Of a stretch of 64,000 nucleotides of DNA, positions 41,722 to 50,515 are shown piece by piece; the first letter of the stretch is position 1; every line of letters begins with the position of its first letter. Under the pieces are notes generated by a model, which did not search any database, was not told where the DNA came from, and saw only the letters and a list, made by a program, of their open reading frames with translations. The DNA comes from an uncultured Muribaculaceae bacterium. Its GTDB lineage: Bacteria; Bacteroidota; Bacteroidia; Bacteroidales; Muribaculaceae. The position numbers and the translations under genes are program-made. The stretch covers positions 186,001 through 250,000 of the forward strand of contig CAJTQU010000001.1 of NCBI GenBank assembly GCA_910578665.1, read 5' to 3'.

Positions 41722-44073
41722 ATGAGGATTTCTACCTTTATGCCGGCTTTTGCAGTCGCGGCATTTGCTTTCGGGTCGTTTAACGCGACGGCGGCCCCTT
41801 TCGAAATAGAAGAGAATTTTGATGAAGATTCCCATTTTACAGAGTCTGAAATACTGCCTGACGGGTGGGCCAGAAGTGAGAATACCCATTTTGCGCGCTA
41901 CTCAGGCGCTGATGTGGGCCAAACCCCTAAATCAGGAACATATTTGCTGGGATCGGGCGGACCGATGGGCGGCGAGGTGCTATACACCCCTATGATGAAG
42001 GTGGTGGGCGGTGTGCCGTTCAGGGTGGAGTTTGAGGCTATGCTGCCCGGCGGCAATCCCCCTTTTGCGAGGAATTTAGGTTTCAGGGTTTATGCAGGTG
42101 CCACTCGTGATATAGAGCAGATGCAGCTTGTAGGCACACAGGAGCCGGGACAGGTGGCTGATTGGAAGACGTTTGCCTATTCATTCACACCGGAAGCCGA
42201 AGGGGAATACTGTTATGCTATAGAGATATTCTGTAATCCCAATATGTGGGGCGGCGGTATTTATTTTGATGATTTTTTCTTTATTGGCACTGCTCCTGAC
42301 GAGCAGCCTCCGGTGCAGGATCTTGAGCCGGACGCTGAAAATCTGTCGGCCTGTATAGAACTGCCATATCATGAGAATTTCTCAGACCCAAGCCACTATG
42401 ACGGTTCGAGCAATCTGCCGATAGGTTGGCTGTCTGTAGGAACAAATATATGGCGTACGGCTAATTATACTTCACTGGAAGCACAGGAAGGCGAATATTA
42501 CATGGTGGCTCCCGAATCGGTGGACCAGCCGCGAGACGAGAGGGCATACACTCCGTTCTTCAATCTTACTGCCGGTGTGGAATACACGATCTCGTTCTAT
42601 ACTAATTTTGACGGATATATTATAGATGGCAATCCTCGCGGTATGACGTTAGACTTTACCGTGGGCACGCAGCAGGATGCCGACTTCCATCCCAAATCCC
42701 TCTATACAGAGAGCCGAGGTCTGGATCCGGCCGGCAGCTGGACGCGCGAAGAGGTCAGATTCACTCCGGAAAAGAGCGGTCCCTACTGCTTCTCTTTCGC
42801 TCTCACCGGTGAAGCCCGCACAGGTTTGGTAAGTGTGGACGCTTTCCATATCACCTCGCCGTATGACATTCCCCGTCCCGAGCCAAATATGTGTGTGAAA
42901 GGCATGTTCAGCTTTGTAGACAGCAGTTTGTTGTCGTTTGAAAACACACCGGTGCGTATTTACAACCAGTCGAAATATGCCGATTCCTATAAATGGGAGA
43001 TATCTGATGCCGAATATACAGAGCTGCCTGACGGCAATATAGACATATTCTTCCCGTCTTCCGGCGATTATGAAGTCAAACTGACAGCCACCAACGAGCG
43101 AGGCAGTCGCACAACCACTAAGACTTATCCTGTAACATATATGTCGGGAGACGTGGAAAATCTGCCTATCATGGGTTATGATCCTGCCGCTGTCAAGTAT
43201 TTTGACCGTGGAGAGATACCGACCTTTGACACAGATCCTGACGAACTGGACTATGTCAGCGGTTATAACCATTACTACCGCAAGTATGCCGAGCGTTTTG
43301 ACCTTCCTGGCGACGACCAGTTCAATCTTCGCACTATTTCGCTTTGGCTTACTAATCTTCACTATAAGCCTGCGACAGCAGATAATATGAATGATCAGCG
43401 CTCACTTCCTTTCAACATAGTTCTGTATGGCTGTGATGAAAACGGCAATCTGGATGAAAACAAGGTGATCCACTCTTATAAAACTACTATGGCTGAAATG
43501 TTTGGTTCTACCGGTATAGGCGGCTGGGCCGGAGAGGGCAAACATGTTAGCTACGAACCACCGGTGATTATCAAGGGCACGGTATATGTCGCTTTTGAAT
43601 ATTCGGACGATTTGGCGATTGATGTTGATGATCCGAATATCGGCCGCTCGTATCTGAGTATGGGTATGCTTCGCCACGGTCACGGCGTGACTACCATGTA
43701 TGCCAAGCCTTATAATGTGCCAGAGGGTTGCGAAATCAAGCCTGACGGCAAGTGGTATCCCGTAGACAAGCTGGATAAGGAATTGGCCGGCATGGGTCTT
43801 AACTGGCAGATATGGGTTGATTATGTGAAGGATGATAACAGTGTGGCTATTAACAATATGGGAGAAATAATATTTGCCGTGCGCATGATTGACGGTATGC
43901 TGGAGGTCAGCGGCACAGAAGAAGGCGAATATGTGGTTGTCTACGATCTCACAGGCAAAGCCGTGCGTATGGTAAAGGCTACCGGCGTCTCGACTGCTAT
44001 CGATTGTTCAGACCTTCCTGCCGGAGTATATGTGGCGAGAGCTAACGCCGGCGTTTCCAAATTTGTCAGATAA
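41722..44073 (+). CDS. Secreted multidomain protein with T9SS sorting domain
   Basis: Exported protein of 783 residues without recognised enzymatic motifs. Signal peptide about 1-24. Two choice-of-anchor J-like jelly rolls follow: about 28-190 (ending GGGIYFDDFFFIG) and about 215-375. A PKD-like domain (about 390-480) has NQSKYADSYKWEISD and TATNERGSRTTTKTY. A further uncharacterised domain covers about 480-700. The C-terminus has the T9SS type A form (VVVYDLTGKAV, then LPAGVYVARANAG). It is probably a surface adhesin or binding protein. An M6 protease gene follows after 101 bp with a terminator-like hairpin in between. Confidence 0.75.
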   Translation: MRISTFMPAFAVAAFAFGSFNATAAPFEIEENFDEDSHFTESEILPDGWARSENTHFARYSGADVGQTPKSGTYLLGSGGPMGGEVLYTPMMKVVGGVPFRVEFEAMLPGGNPPFARNLGFRVYAGATRDIEQMQLVGTQEPGQVADWKTFAYSFTPEAEGEYCYAIEIFCNPNMWGGGIYFDDFFFIGTAPDEQPPVQDLEPDAENLSACIELPYHENFSDPSHYDGSSNLPIGWLSVGTNIWRTANYTSLEAQEGEYYMVAPESVDQPRDERAYTPFFNLTAGVEYTISFYTNFDGYIIDGNPRGMTLDFTVGTQQDADFHPKSLYTESRGLDPAGSWTREEVRFTPEKSGPYCFSFALTGEARTGLVSVDAFHITSPYDIPRPEPNMCVKGMFSFVDSSLLSFENTPVRIYNQSKYADSYKWEISDAEYTELPDGNIDIFFPSSGDYEVKLTATNERGSRTTTKTYPVTYMSGDVENLPIMGYDPAAVKYFDRGEIPTFDTDPDELDYVSGYNHYYRKYAERFDLPGDDQFNLRTISLWLTNLHYKPATADNMNDQRSLPFNIVLYGCDENGNLDENKVIHSYKTTMAEMFGSTGIGGWAGEGKHVSYEPPVIIKGTVYVAFEYSDDLAIDVDDPNIGRSYLSMGMLRHGHGVTTMYAKPYNVPEGCEIKPDGKWYPVDKLDKELAGMGLNWQIWVDYVKDDNSVAINNMGEIIFAVRMIDGMLEVSGTEEGEYVVVYDLTGKAVRMVKATGVSTAIDCSDLPAGVYVARANAGVSKFVR

Positions 44074-44113
44074 ACCAGGGGATATATTTCTTCATACATA
44101 AAATTAGGTTAGG

Positions 44114-44159
44114 GACCCGCGTATGATTCTTTCTGAGAAACTGTGCGCGGGTCTTTTTT
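44114..44159 (+). terminator. Terminator-like hairpin between two T9SS protein genes
   Basis: GACCCGCG (44114-44121) pairs with CGCGGGTC (44146-44153), followed by TTTTTTA. The next coding start is only 15 bp further on, so the M6 gene needs read-through or a promoter upstream of this hairpin. Confidence 0.65.
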
Positions 44160-44174
44160 AAAGAAAAAATCAGT

Positions 44175-46979
44175 ATGAGATCGAAATTCAATAAAAAAAT
44201 CATGACAGTGGCTGCCGCAACGGTATTGCCCCTGATGGCATCGGCTATGCCTCCTATGCCCGGGATAATCAACACCATGCAGCCAGACGGTACGCCAATA
44301 GAGCTGTGCCTGCATGGTGATGAGCATTTTGCCTGGGCCACAAGTCCTGACGGCTATACACTGCTTCGTGATGCAGCCGGTTATTGGACTGTGGCCGGTG
44401 CCGATACCTCGGGATATGCTAGTGTTTCGGCCGTGCGCTATACGGGAAATGCCGCGGCTGTGCTTGCTCCGGATGTAAAGCCGGGTCTTATGTTTGCACC
44501 CGAGAAGCTGGATGCCATAAGGAGAGTGCGCAGGAATGCAGCACAGAAAGTGCAGATAGATAATTCGTTTCCTACGCGCGGCAAACGCAAATTGCTCATG
44601 CTTCTTGTCAATTTCAGCGACACTGAGCCTACATATACGCAGGAGGATTTCACTAATTTCATGAATCAGGAATCTTATGGCGGCATAGGTTCGTTCCGTG
44701 ATTTCTATCTTGAGAATTCTTACGGAGCGCTTGATATCGAGACTACTGTGTCGCGCTGGATCACGCTACCGCGTGGCAAGGCCGGGTATACTCTGGAGAC
44801 GGTGCCGGATATGATATACTACGCTCTGTCGGAGCTTGCCGGCGAACTGGACCTGAAACAATTTGATAATGACGGTGACGGAATACTCGACGGCCTGGCC
44901 CTCATACACCAGGGAGCCGGCCAGGAGGCTTCGGGGTCGGCAGTGGATATATGGTCGCATTCGAGCGTGGTGTTCGGTATGAATGTGGGCGGCGTGGAGG
45001 TGCGTCGTTATACCTGCGAACCAGAGTTGGTAGGCACCGACGGGCGTATGTCCACCGTAGGCGTTATGTGTCATGAGTTCGGCCACAATCTCGGTGCTCC
45101 TGATTTTTATGATACCGATTATGCAGGTTCCGGAGGTGATTTTCCGGGTACCGGTGTGTGGGACCTGATGGGTTCTGGCGCATGGAACGGCAGCCAGGGC
45201 GACCGTCCTGCCGGTGTCAATATGTGGCAGAAAATACAGTACGGATGGGTCAAGCCTGAATTGCTACAGGAGACATGCGAGGTAGGCAGCATGCCGGGAG
45301 CTACGTTCACTCCGAAAGCATACAGGGTTAATACGACGGTGCCGGGAGAGTATTTCATATTGGAAAACAGGATACAGGAAGGTGAGTTTGACAGCGCTCT
45401 GCCTGGCGGAGGCCTGCTGATATATCATGCCAACGATCCCATGATAGCTGAGAAAGTCGAGCCTAACACTGTCAATGCCACTTTCCCCCAGACCATGTAC
45501 ACCGTGTGCGCGACAGCCGGAATGGATCCGAAAAATGAGCCGTATACTTATGGGAATTTGAAAGAGGCCCCGTTCCCCGGTAAGAATGGGGAGAATGAAT
45601 TTTCCGATACATCGCTGCCTTCGGCACGCTCCATATCGGGCCGCTATTCATATAAAACGATCCGTGACATAAGTAAGAATTCTGACGGCACAATCAATTT
45701 CTCTTTTGTTAAAGAACCCGCGCCAGCTTCGCCGCAGAACCTCGGTGCATCAACTGTCAGGGGAGAGGTTTTTTTGAAATGGGATATGCCGGAAGATGCC
45801 GGATTCAGTTATTTCAACGTATACCGTGACGGAGACAAGGTGGCGGAGACTAGCGAACCTGCTTTCCATGAATCATGCGATACCGGAGCACTCCTGAATT
45901 ATGATGTTGACGCTGTGTATCCCGACGGTCTTGTGTCTCCATATTCTTCGGTGACACTGCGTGTGCCTGCCAACAAGGTAGAGGCAATCGAGGCGGTCGA
46001 GGAGAATGGCGGCGTACGCCTGAACTGGACTCTGCCCAACCGTATCACCCGTATAGAGAGAGGTGCTCCTAACGATCGGTTCATCGTGGCCGAATATGAT
46101 ATAAAGTCGGCTGATTTTGTGCATCGCTTTACAGTTGACGACCTTGCCGTGTATAAAGGCTGCAAGATCCGTAAAATAGGTTTCTGCCCCAGCCAAGGCA
46201 CGCAAGAGGTCGACTTTACTGTCAGGGTGTGGGAGGCCGGACGTGACGGCTCAGACCCGAAGATTGTCTCTGAACGCGCGGTTAAAGAGCTTGGCGTGGG
46301 CACATGGAACAGTGTGCTGCTGACAAAGCCGGTAGAAATAACGGCCGACCGCGAACTCTGGGTAGGAGTGTACATGCAGTCAAAGAAAAATAATCTGATG
46401 GTGCTTATGGAGGACGCAGGCGTGGTGCCTGGCATGGGCAACCTCATGCGCCTTGATACCGGTGTGTGGGAGCCGGACAACAGTGCCCCCGGCAATTATT
46501 ATATATATGCCGAAGTTACTAACGCTGCTGATGACACGTCCTCGCCTCTAGGTGATTTCGCGGCACCTGCTGACCCGGCATATGACCTGTTCTTCCCGGT
46601 AGGTTTCTCTGTGTACCGCGACGGTATTTTGCTGGGCACTACTTCGTCTCGCTGTTTTGTCGATGCTCAGGCCTCTAACGGTATGCATACCTATACTGTG
46701 GCATCATATTACAAAGGTAATAACGAATCGATGGGACTGGATATAGAGGTAAACGTGTCTAGTGCCGGCGTGGATGCAGTTTCGGGTACGGAGGTTTCTA
46801 TCGCTAGTGTGACCGGAGGCCTGATTGTTACAGGCTATAACGGGTCTCTGAGTGTGGCAGATATGCAGGGCCGCACCGTATATTCGTCTCTGTCTTACAA
46901 CGGCGGCATTATAAAACTGTCTCCGGGTGTCTACGTGGTCAGAACCAGACAGGGAGTGATGAAGAGCCTGGTTAAATAA
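44175..46979 (+). CDS. M6-family secreted metalloprotease with T9SS sorting domain
   Basis: Immune-inhibitor-A-type zinc protease of 934 residues. Signal peptide about 1-25 (ASAMPPMPG). A propeptide-like region precedes the catalytic domain (about 125-430), whose zinc motif is HEFGHNLGAPDFYD, followed by the met-turn-like WDLMGSGAWN. Downstream are two FN3-like segments with an inserted beta-sandwich (SKKNNLMVLMEDAG region). The C-terminal T9SS sorting domain has LSVADMQGRTVYS and LSPGVYVVRTRQG. It is likely to degrade host or dietary protein at the cell surface. It follows another T9SS cargo gene on the same strand. Confidence 0.9.
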   Translation: MRSKFNKKIMTVAAATVLPLMASAMPPMPGIINTMQPDGTPIELCLHGDEHFAWATSPDGYTLLRDAAGYWTVAGADTSGYASVSAVRYTGNAAAVLAPDVKPGLMFAPEKLDAIRRVRRNAAQKVQIDNSFPTRGKRKLLMLLVNFSDTEPTYTQEDFTNFMNQESYGGIGSFRDFYLENSYGALDIETTVSRWITLPRGKAGYTLETVPDMIYYALSELAGELDLKQFDNDGDGILDGLALIHQGAGQEASGSAVDIWSHSSVVFGMNVGGVEVRRYTCEPELVGTDGRMSTVGVMCHEFGHNLGAPDFYDTDYAGSGGDFPGTGVWDLMGSGAWNGSQGDRPAGVNMWQKIQYGWVKPELLQETCEVGSMPGATFTPKAYRVNTTVPGEYFILENRIQEGEFDSALPGGGLLIYHANDPMIAEKVEPNTVNATFPQTMYTVCATAGMDPKNEPYTYGNLKEAPFPGKNGENEFSDTSLPSARSISGRYSYKTIRDISKNSDGTINFSFVKEPAPASPQNLGASTVRGEVFLKWDMPEDAGFSYFNVYRDGDKVAETSEPAFHESCDTGALLNYDVDAVYPDGLVSPYSSVTLRVPANKVEAIEAVEENGGVRLNWTLPNRITRIERGAPNDRFIVAEYDIKSADFVHRFTVDDLAVYKGCKIRKIGFCPSQGTQEVDFTVRVWEAGRDGSDPKIVSERAVKELGVGTWNSVLLTKPVEITADRELWVGVYMQSKKNNLMVLMEDAGVVPGMGNLMRLDTGVWEPDNSAPGNYYIYAEVTNAADDTSSPLGDFAAPADPAYDLFFPVGFSVYRDGILLGTTSSRCFVDAQASNGMHTYTVASYYKGNNESMGLDIEVNVSSAGVDAVSGTEVSIASVTGGLIVTGYNGSLSVADMQGRTVYSSLSYNGGIIKLSPGVYVVRTRQGVMKSLVK

Positions 46980-47011
46980 TAACGAAAGCTTATCTTGCTT
47001 GCAATATTGTC

Positions 47012-47040
47012 CGGGGGATGTCTAAAACAGGCATCCCCCG
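47012..47040 (+). terminator. Hairpin after the M6 protease gene
   Basis: CGGGGGATG (47012-47020) pairs with CATCCCCCG (47032-47040). It is very stable but followed by TCATGTG without a U-tract; probable 3'-end hairpin. Confidence 0.55.
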
Positions 47041-47100
47041 TCATGTGTGTAAAAAAGTGTTAAGAGAGTGGCTTCGCTTGTGACAGTGAATATTTTTGTA

Positions 47101-47134
47101 TAAATTTGCGCCCTAAAGATTCCGGCTATATTTG
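47101..47134 (+). promoter_or_regulatory. Overlapping promoter elements before the 47.2-kb gene
   Basis: TATATTTG (47127-47134) with TTTG 18 bp upstream (47105-47108); that TTTG is itself part of another -7-like element, TAAATTTG (47101-47108). One or both may be used. Confidence 0.5.
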
Positions 47135-47178
47135 TACCGCATCATTAATCTGGATAAATACCTAAATAATTATAACAC

Positions 47179-47922
47179 ATGAAGAAAATTTTACTTTCGG
47201 CTGCCCTGGCAGTACTCGGCGTTTTTGGTGCATCGGCACAGTCTTTCGAGGTATTCTATAACACGCAGGCTGATAAAAACGGCCAGGCCACTGGTGAATA
47301 CACTCTTATCAAAGATGGCGATGTGATTACCGTGGACAAACTTCATTTGAGCGAACCGGTCGTATATCCTGAATATGACATGTATCTCCAGAATGCTTCT
47401 GCCGAGGCTTTCATTAAAATTTCTAACAAAACCGGCAATAACTGGGTATCTTCGCTGCCCAGCCCCGTGCCTGCCAATACGGAGCTTTCTCCCTCGGTTT
47501 CTTATACGACCGAGTATAATGAGAACGTATTGCCCAGCGGTGCCACAGGTGATTTCCAGACATGTGTGGGCACATGCTTCCCCAACAATCCTTTCTATTT
47601 TGACCTGAACGCCCATTCTACTACAAACAATCCTTCTGACCACCTGGGTTATACAATCTCTTGCAACGGCGAGGGCGTGGCTCAGAAAGTGCAGCTCAAG
47701 GCAAAATATAAATTTACTGTAACATATAAGACAGAGACACTCCGTTTTGACCTGGTGTTTGACGCCAAGGCTGAAGATACTGCTGTAGACGCTATCGAAG
47801 CAGGCCAGGATGCACCCAAAGAATATTATTCACTCCAGGGTATCCGTCTGGCAGAACCCCAGAAAGGCTCTGTATGCATCGTTAAGCAGGGTGGCAAGGT
47901 TACCAAGCAGGTTATACGCTAA
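47179..47922 (+). CDS. Small secreted protein with T9SS sorting domain
   Basis: Exported protein of 247 residues of unrecognised family. Signal peptide about 1-20 (GASAQ). One beta-rich domain covers about 22-205, with aromatic and Asn-rich loops and three cysteines (CVGTCFPNNP and SCNGEG), which could form a disulfide. The C-terminus EYYSLQGIRLAEPQKG followed by CIVKQGGKVTKQVIR is a clear T9SS type A signal. It has its own promoter and stands alone after the M6 gene. Function not predictable. Confidence 0.75.
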   Translation: MKKILLSAALAVLGVFGASAQSFEVFYNTQADKNGQATGEYTLIKDGDVITVDKLHLSEPVVYPEYDMYLQNASAEAFIKISNKTGNNWVSSLPSPVPANTELSPSVSYTTEYNENVLPSGATGDFQTCVGTCFPNNPFYFDLNAHSTTNNPSDHLGYTISCNGEGVAQKVQLKAKYKFTVTYKTETLRFDLVFDAKAEDTAVDAIEAGQDAPKEYYSLQGIRLAEPQKGSVCIVKQGGKVTKQVIR

Positions 47923-48017
47923 TCCTACGGACATAGATTGGAAAACAACTGGACCGTGCCGTCAGAAGACGGTGCGGCCCTGTTTTTTTACACCCTGCTT
48001 GTTTCAGTAGGGGGAAT

Positions 48018-48089
48018 AAAAAAGTCAGCCCCTTTTCACAAGGGGGCTGACCGAAACCTTAATCTTAATTTAATACTATGAAAAACACG
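48018..48089 (-). ncRNA. Putative small RNA of about 72 nt
   Basis: The minus strand has a promoter (TTG 48121-48119, 18 bp, TAAATTTG 48100-48093) followed directly by a short transcript with an AT-rich 5' half containing TTTTTCATAGTATTAAATT and AAGATTAAGGTT. It ends in an intrinsic terminator: GTCAGCCCC/GGGGCTGAC (48051-48043 with 48032-48024) and TTTTTT. There is no ORF. I recall similar promoter-to-terminator cassettes with the same TTTTTCATAGTATTA core in other Bacteroides genomes, but this could not be checked. It shares the core pattern with the RNA at 7485-7708. Confidence 0.5.
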
Positions 48090-48092
48090 GTG

Positions 48093-48122
48093 CAAATTTA
48101 GCCAAAAATTTTCAATCACAAG
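48093..48122 (-). promoter_or_regulatory. Promoter of the 48.0-kb small RNA
   Basis: CTTG (48122-48119), 18-bp spacer, TAAATTTG (48100-48093) on the minus strand. No coding gene is downstream within reach. Confidence 0.55.
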
Positions 48123-48219
48123 CATTGCGGCCTCTAAATACGGCGCGTTTAACACGAATTAACACATTTTAACTAGCGGAATCCCATGTCTAATCACTGT
48201 TTTTTCTAATTTTGATGCC

Positions 48220-49527
48220 GTGGAGAAGATAATGCAGTATTTGTGGCAGTGGCGTCTGTACGGGGCGGAGGACAAGCTTCTGGCTGACGGCCGCCGGGTG
48301 CGTATAATCGACCCGGGACGCCTGAATACTGATGCCGGACCTGATTTCTTCAATGCCAAAATACAGATAGACGGCATGTCGTGGGCCGGCAATGTCGAAC
48401 TGCACCTGCGTGCCTCCGACTGGTATCGTCATGGCCACGGCGATGACCGTGCGTATGACTCGGTGATACTGCACGTAGTGGGGAGCAGTGATACTTATGT
48501 TACACGTCGTGACGGCAGTGTGGTTCCCCAGCTGCTGCTGCCGTTTGATGATGCTACGGCAGAGCGTTACCGGGCATTAAGCGAAAGCGCGCAGCCTCTG
48601 AGATGCCATATGTGGATACGTGATGTGCCGCGGCTGCATCTGGCAGACTGGCTTGATGCCGCAGCTATGGAACGTCTGGTTATGAAGAGCAGCCGTGTGG
48701 CAGACGCTCTGCGGTTTACAAACGGAGACTGGAGCCAGACGGTGTTTATCACAGTGGCACGGGCATTAGGGTTCGGGCTTAACGGCGAACCAATGGAACG
48801 TGTCGCGCGTTCGCTGCCCCTTAGCGTAACTGCGCGCCATACAGACAGTGTGTTCCAGTTAGAGGCACTACTCATGGGGCAGGCAGGTCTTTTGGCCGAC
48901 AATACGGTGGATGATCAGTATTATTTGTCATTGCGCGAAGAATATTCGTTCCTGGCCTGTAAATATACTCTGTCTCCCATGCCTGGACATGTGTGGAAAA
49001 TGAGCCGCGCGCGTCCGGCCAATTCTCCATACCGCCGTCTGGCATTTCTTGCGCGGTTATTGCAGGAAGGGGGATCGCTATTGAGCCGTATGCTGGATGC
49101 CAAAGGGGATGTCAGAACTCTTTGCGAGATATTTGCCAGCCGTTTGGACGGCTATTGGATGGATCACTATTCATTTGGTGCGAGGACACAGCGTCCGGCC
49201 GCTCAGGCGCTCAGCGAAAGTATGCTGCATACATTGCTTATAAATTCGGCCGCACCGCTGTATCATGCCTATGGTGCGAGCACGTCTGCCGCTTCTTATG
49301 AAGAACTGGCCCAGGACCTGCTTATGGCCCTGCCGGCCGAGCGCAACACCGTGACGCGCCTGTGGGAACAGGCTGCCGGAGTGGTGCCGGCCAATGCTTT
49401 TGAGAGCCAGGCTCTGCTGCAGGTGAGGCGCGAATATTGCGAGCAGCGCAAATGCATGCGCTGCCGTCTGGGGTGCAAGATGTTACGAGACTCAGTTACT
49501 CGCTGTCGGCGGGCAGGCGGAATTTAA
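48220..49527 (+). CDS. DUF2851 family protein
   Basis: Conserved Bacteroidetes cytosolic protein of 435 residues and unknown function. The N-terminal block DPGRLNTDAGPDFFNAKIQI and the following GNVELHLRASDWYRHGH are family hallmarks; the repeated Asp/Glu/His arrangement resembles a nuclease-type active site, but this is unproven. The GTG at 48220 gives the usual N-terminus (MEKIMQYLW); the ATG at 48232 is an alternative, because a -7 element TAATTTTG (48207-48214) would make the GTG leaderless. The 3' end overlaps the convergent TonB-domain gene by 32 bp. The C-terminus has three cysteines (CEQRKCMRCRLGCK). Confidence 0.85.
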   Translation: MEKIMQYLWQWRLYGAEDKLLADGRRVRIIDPGRLNTDAGPDFFNAKIQIDGMSWAGNVELHLRASDWYRHGHGDDRAYDSVILHVVGSSDTYVTRRDGSVVPQLLLPFDDATAERYRALSESAQPLRCHMWIRDVPRLHLADWLDAAAMERLVMKSSRVADALRFTNGDWSQTVFITVARALGFGLNGEPMERVARSLPLSVTARHTDSVFQLEALLMGQAGLLADNTVDDQYYLSLREEYSFLACKYTLSPMPGHVWKMSRARPANSPYRRLAFLARLLQEGGSLLSRMLDAKGDVRTLCEIFASRLDGYWMDHYSFGARTQRPAAQALSESMLHTLLINSAAPLYHAYGASTSAASYEELAQDLLMALPAERNTVTRLWEQAAGVVPANAFESQALLQVRREYCEQRKCMRCRLGCKMLRDSVTRCRRAGGI

Positions 49528-49867
49528 CTGGTAGTCTCACAGTTTGTGAGACAGGCTGTCCGGTATCGTCTGTGGCCGGGACCCACAACGGCATTCCTCC
49601 CACTACGCGCACAGCTTCCGCTTCCAGATCGGGATCAAGAGGGCGTTCCACGGTGATTTTGCTTATTTTACCGTCGGTACCTACTGTGAAACTGAGTGTT
49701 ACCACACCTTCTATACCGTTCTGCATAGAGCGTGCCGGATATGTAATGTGCTCGGCCAGATATTTTGTGGCGGCATCGCTTCCGCCCGGAAATGTAGCCG
49801 GCGTGGCTGCCGCGCAGCTTATGGCGCCGGAGACGGCTATAGCCAATAGTGTTTTTCGTAAAATCAT
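49496..49867 (-). CDS. Exported TonB C-terminal-domain protein
   Basis: Small protein of 123 residues: a signal peptide (possible lipobox AISC, Cys18) followed by a TonB C-terminal domain. The domain shows YPARSMQNGIEGVVTLSFTV, then GKISKITVERPLDPDLEAEA and a closing VRLPVKFRL strand. It lacks the N-terminal TM anchor and proline-rich spacer of real TonB, so it cannot itself couple to ExbBD by the usual route. Such stand-alone domains in Bacteroidetes may bind receptors or peptidoglycan. Convergent overlap with the DUF2851 gene. Confidence 0.85.
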   Translation of the reverse strand: MILRKTLLAIAVSGAISCAAATPATFPGGSDAATKYLAEHITYPARSMQNGIEGVVTLSFTVGTDGKISKITVERPLDPDLEAEAVRVVGGMPLWVPATDDTGQPVSQTVRLPVKFRLPADSE

Positions 49868-49939
49868 AGTTTCTGGGGTTAAGTTTTAATCTATGTGCCA
49901 GACGATAACGTCTGACGGTAAAGGCTTGTTCAGCATTTT

Positions 49940-50446
49940 TTATTTACCGGATAATTCGTCCAACAAACCCCTGCATGCGTCTTCGAGCAGATCCAGTACC
50001 AGTTCGAAGCCTGAGGCGCCTTCATAATAGGGATCCGGCACGGCATCATAGTATGGATGCATTCTGCAGAAAGAGGCCATACGCACAACTTTGTCCTGGC
50101 CGTCGGTGTCTGGCGACAGGCATCGCAATGTGTCATAGTTGGAATCGTCCATGGCCACTATCAGGTCAAAGTCGTAGAAGTCACTTTCGCTCACAGGTCG
50201 CGAACGGTGTTCCAGACTGTAGCCGCGCCGTGCTGCGTGCACTCTCATGCGTTTGTCGGGCAGTTCGCCGGCATGTCCGCCGTAAGTGCCGGCCGAATCA
50301 ATCGCGAACTGTCCGGACAGACCTTCGGTATCAACCAGATGCTGCATTATACCCTGTGCGGCCGGAGACCGGCATATATTGCCCAGGCATACGAAGAGGA
50401 TGCTTATTTTCTCTTTATTTTTCAAAGATCTGGTTATATTTTGCAT
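49940..50446 (-). CDS. Low-molecular-weight protein-tyrosine phosphatase
   Basis: Cytosolic phosphatase of 168 residues. The P-loop CLGNICRS (Cys20 to Arg26, CX5R) is complete, and the general acid is the Asp in VPDPYYEG. Length is standard apart from a short N-terminal extension (MQNITRSLKNKE). In Bacteroidales these enzymes often pair with capsule tyrosine kinases, none of which is visible here. It is 69 bp downstream of lpxB on the same strand, possibly cotranscribed. Confidence 0.93.
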   Translation of the reverse strand: MQNITRSLKNKEKISILFVCLGNICRSPAAQGIMQHLVDTEGLSGQFAIDSAGTYGGHAGELPDKRMRVHAARRGYSLEHRSRPVSESDFYDFDLIVAMDDSNYDTLRCLSPDTDGQDKVVRMASFCRMHPYYDAVPDPYYEGASGFELVLDLLEDACRGLLDELSGK

Positions 50447-50515
50447 ATTGGGTGTCGTATAATATTTTTCGTACTGTTTTCCAATTCGGAGTGGCTATGC
50501 TGCCGGTCGAGGCGA

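Noticed and set aside
48220..49527. DUF2851 as a known nuclease
   Set aside because: The acidic/His pattern is suggestive only; no catalytic motif of an established nuclease family is recognised.
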